A stretch of DNA of 64,000 nt from contig NZ_LT629759.1 in the NCBI RefSeq assembly GCF_900105025.1, positions 992,001 to 1,056,000 on the forward strand. Reading direction: 5' to 3'. The DNA comes from Parafannyhessea umbonata (lineage in GTDB: Bacteria > Actinomycetota > Coriobacteriia > Coriobacteriales > Atopobiaceae). Numbering within the stretch: position 1 is the first letter of the stretch; each line of letters starts with the position of its first letter. The position numbers were made by a program, and so were the translations under genes. Under the pieces are notes generated by a model. It did no database searches and had not been told where the DNA came from. It saw nothing but the letters and a program-made list of their open reading frames with translations. This document shows, piece by piece, positions 61,892-64,000 of this stretch.

Positions 61892-62130
61892 AACGCTTAA
61901 TTCCGCTATACATCCTACACGCTTTCCCCAAATCTCGTCCATGTGGCTCGTGAGCGTTATCCAATAGTCGGTGAACTGTTACACGGGCATTAATGAAAGA
62001 TTTCAATACGCATACCACCGAAATCAGACCGTCTGCCGATGCATGTGTTTTACACGCACGATAAATGCCAGCTCAAGGTCATGACGTCATTTTGGGTCAA
62101 TGAGATATTCCTCTCACCCCGCTGCATTCA

Positions 62131-62168
62131 TAAAGAAGAAGCGGATATGTATTATGCATATCCGCTTC
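62131..62168 (-). terminator. Intrinsic terminator after the aminotransferase
   Basis: A perfect 12-bp stem GAAGCGGATATG / CATATCCGCTTC with a 7-base loop is followed on the minus strand by TTCTTTA. It lies 30 bases after the aminotransferase stop. Confidence 0.85.
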
Positions 62169-62198
62169 AGAAATATTATTGTTAGAGCCAGCAGTTTG

Positions 62199-63329
62199 CT
62201 ACTTGTCGTACTCCGCGAGTGCCTCGCCGAAAAGGGCAAGGCCCTTCCTCAGAACGTCCTCGTGGCAGCAGTAGCCGAGCCTGGCACCGTTTGGCAGCTC
62301 GAACCTCGTGCCGGGGACGAGCAGCACTCCCCTCTCGCTCAGAATCCTCTTGCAGAACTCCTCGTCCGACTCGGGGATGTCGAGCTGCAGGTAAGAGACC
62401 GAGACGCCTTTCGGGTCGTTCCACTTCGCACGCGGCTGGTCCTTGACCCACTCCGCCACGATGTCGTGGTTCGTGTGGCAGATCCTCCGGTTGCGCTCGA
62501 GGATGGTCTGGCGGTTCTTCAGGACGTACGTGGCGAGGATGTCGTTGAACACGCCGGCGCAGATCATGGAGTAGTCCCTGTAGACGCGCACGCGCTGGGC
62601 GACCTCCTCGTCCGCGACGACCCAGCCGATGCGGGCGCCGGGGGTGGAGTACGTCTTGCTCACGGAGTTCGTGACGATGGCCTTCTCGTACACGTCTGCC
62701 ATGGACCAGTAGTTCTCCGTGTCATCCATGGGCATGTACACCTCGTCCGACAGGACGTACGCGCCTACGGACCTCGCGATGTCCGCGATCTGCTCCAGCG
62801 TGTCCTTGTCGAGTACGCAGCCCACGGGATTGGAGGCGTTGTTGATGCAGATGAGCTTCGTGTTGGGCTTGACGAGACGCTTCAGCTTCTCGACGTCAGG
62901 CTTCCAGCCGAGACCTTCCTCGAGCTCCCAGTAGTCGACCACCGCCCCCAGCTGGCGCGGCACCTCGTACAGCGGCGTGTACGTGGGCCACTCAGCGACG
63001 ACATGGTCGCCCGGCTCGATGAGGACGTGCATCGCGTTCAGGTTCGCGCCGGTGCACCCGTTCGTCTGGAGGATCCTGCTCGGGCTCACGGGCTTGCGAT
63101 AGAGCTTCGCCACCTCGTCCTTGAACTCCGGGGAGCCCTCGATCCAGCCGTAGTTCATGACCTCGCGGTTCAGGCTCTCGTAGAACGAGGCGCCCTCCTC
63201 GCCGTCGAGGGCCATCAGCTCGTCCATCGTGAACGAGGCAAAGGTCGACTGCGCGATGTCCCACTTGGCGCTCTTCTCGTATACGTTCAGCCAGTCCTCG
63301 CAGCCGATGAGTTTGATGGGATTGTTCAT
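62199..63329 (-). CDS. Class I/II PLP-dependent aminotransferase
   Basis: 376 residues, fold type I. PLP Lys225 is in TNSVSKTYSTPGARIGW; the Asp/Tyr pair is LSDEVYMP near 194. The usual NPxNPTG reads NNASNPVG at 163-170, and the phosphate-binding GCTGANLNA at 91-99 replaces the common G[AG]xxA. The C-terminal Arg region is PGTRFELPNGARLGYC. The substrate is not clear; the family also contains beta-eliminating lyases and arginine-derived cyclases. Its position between an APC antiporter and a YfcC/ArcD carrier suggests a catabolic role on an imported amino acid. The ATG has AGGAGG upstream. Confidence 0.85.
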   Translation of the reverse strand: MNNPIKLIGCEDWLNVYEKSAKWDIAQSTFASFTMDELMALDGEEGASFYESLNREVMNYGWIEGSPEFKDEVAKLYRKPVSPSRILQTNGCTGANLNAMHVLIEPGDHVVAEWPTYTPLYEVPRQLGAVVDYWELEEGLGWKPDVEKLKRLVKPNTKLICINNASNPVGCVLDKDTLEQIADIARSVGAYVLSDEVYMPMDDTENYWSMADVYEKAIVTNSVSKTYSTPGARIGWVVADEEVAQRVRVYRDYSMICAGVFNDILATYVLKNRQTILERNRRICHTNHDIVAEWVKDQPRAKWNDPKGVSVSYLQLDIPESDEEFCKRILSERGVLLVPGTRFELPNGARLGYCCHEDVLRKGLALFGEALAEYDK

Positions 63330-63340
63330 GAGTTCCTCCT

Positions 63341-63380
63341 AATAAATAAGGGCGAGAAGCCATACAGCCCCTCGCCCCTT
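63341..63380 (-). terminator. Hairpin between the APC transporter and aminotransferase genes
   Basis: Stem GGGCGAG / CTCGCCC (plus AAGG/CCTT pairs) with a 14-base loop, followed on the minus strand by TTATTTATT. It lies 20 bases after the transporter stop and just before the aminotransferase Shine-Dalgarno. Because no separate aminotransferase promoter is visible, partial read-through is likely. Confidence 0.75.
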
Positions 63381-63400
63381 GCCGGCTTGATGCCCTACGC

Positions 63401-64000
63401 CTAGAAGACGGGGATGATGCCCACGGCAGTGAGGGGAATCGAGATGATGCCGGCGATGGCAATCACGACGGCGAGGATGACCTCGTTCTTCACGATACCG
63501 CTGCCCTCGGCGTCACGAGCCTGCTTGTAGAAGAAGAAGCCGGGGATGTAGCCCAGGCAGGCAAGCAGCAGGAAGCCCCAGCCCGTGAACAGGACGCCGA
63601 CGACCTGGAACAGCAGCGCAAGCACGCCTATGACCATCTGTCCCGTATCGTTGTTGGCCTTGGCGAGCTTCACCTGATATGCGGCTGCATAAGCCCAGGT
63701 CACGACGATGGTGACGGTGCACATCGAGATGGCGAAGGTATAGGCGTCCGCGGCGAAGGTCGCGACGATGATGAAGATCTCGGTCAGCGCGCCAACGATG
63801 AGCAGCGAGTACTGCGGAGAGTTCTTCTTGTTCAGCTCGCCCCACTTCGCGGGAAGCTCGTGGTGGTCTGCCATCATCGAGGAGACCTCGGCGGGAAGCA
63901 TGGTGAAGGACAGCCAGGAACCGGCGACGGAGATGATGATGGCCCAGCTGATGAAGGCGCCACCGAAGCCCGGCAGCATGTGCTCGAACACGGTGATGGT
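63401..64000 (-). CDS. APC-superfamily amino-acid antiporter, 5' end missing
   Basis: The C-terminal 199 residues are visible; the frame is open to the window edge. GAFISWAIIISVAGSWLSFTMLPAEV, LPAKWGELNKKNSPQYSLLIVG and at least five hydrophobic helices match the basic amino-acid/polyamine antiporter (ArcD/LysP/CadB-like) branch. It lies upstream of the aminotransferase in the same direction. The substrate (arginine, ornithine, lysine or another) cannot be fixed from this fragment. Confidence 0.85.
   Translation of the reverse strand, partial: TITVFEHMLPGFGGAFISWAIIISVAGSWLSFTMLPAEVSSMMADHHELPAKWGELNKKNSPQYSLLIVGALTEIFIIVATFAADAYTFAISMCTVTIVVTWAYAAAYQVKLAKANNDTGQMVIGVLALLFQVVGVLFTGWGFLLLACLGYIPGFFFYKQARDAEGSGIVKNEVILAVVIAIAGIISIPLTAVGIIPVF

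Overview
The window is a dense, GC-rich (about 60-65 %) piece of bacterial chromosome carrying mostly conserved housekeeping genes. Gene content and order (ProB in a ribosome-maturation operon, ArcD/YfcC-type amino-acid transport, PPDK, the separate radical-SAM and DUF2344 genes, frequent TTG/GTG starts) suggest an anaerobic actinobacterium of class Coriobacteriia, probably Atopobiaceae (Olsenella-like). The taxon is an inference, not something read directly. I see no prophage, insertion sequence, CRISPR array or rRNA.

Layout. (1) 1-3.8 kb, minus strand: rpsB-tsf, a terminator, then pyrH-frr-uppS (uppS cut by the window edge). (2) 3.8-10.5 kb, minus: rplS, a terminator, then rnhB-yraN-comM-dprA-trmFO-xerC. 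(3) 10.7-20.9 kb, minus: rpsP-khpA-rimM-trmD-lepB-glyQ-glyS and a short DUF299 gene ending at a terminator, then ppdK and dgt. (4) 21-24.5 kb, plus: an OmpR-type two-component pair and dinB. (5) 24.5-29.6 kb, minus: rplU-rpmA, then obgE-proB-nadD-yqeK-rsfS. (6) 29.7-42.6 kb, minus: a zinc-ribbon membrane protein, then cyclophilin-TPR-mreBCD-mrdA-rodA, a DUF697-like gene and a radical SAM/DUF2344 pair. (7) 42.7-47.7 kb, minus: a CtpE-like P-type ATPase and aconitase. (8) 47.9-57.4 kb, plus: tRNA-Arg(CCG), then a complete aromatic amino-acid cluster. (9) 57.4-64 kb: fthC, a YgjP-like metallopeptidase, trpS, then a minus-strand amino-acid transport and transamination set (APC transporter, PLP aminotransferase, YfcC carrier).

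How the genes work together. The aromatic cluster encodes every step from PEP plus erythrose-4-phosphate to prephenate, phenylpyruvate and hydroxyphenylpyruvate: DAHP synthase, AroB, AroQ, AroE and AroK, AroA, AroC, PheA and TyrA. Two steps sit on fusion proteins. One is AroE-AroK. The other joins a glucose-type PTS EIIB domain, with its phosphocysteine, to type II dehydroquinase. That second fusion is the most unusual object in the window. PPDK can supply PEP to the pathway, but the adjacent PPDK-regulator-family gene encodes only the N-terminal half of the usual protein and lacks the P-loop catalytic half. The mre/PBP2/RodA block builds the elongasome. The obg-nadD-rsfS and rpsP-trmD blocks serve ribosome biogenesis and NAD synthesis.

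Start codons were re-chosen by Shine-Dalgarno position and family alignment where the longest open frame was implausible. Several genes (uppS, pyrH, trmFO, rpsP, mrdA) clearly start with TTG. Most promoters are single-site pattern matches and have low to moderate confidence.
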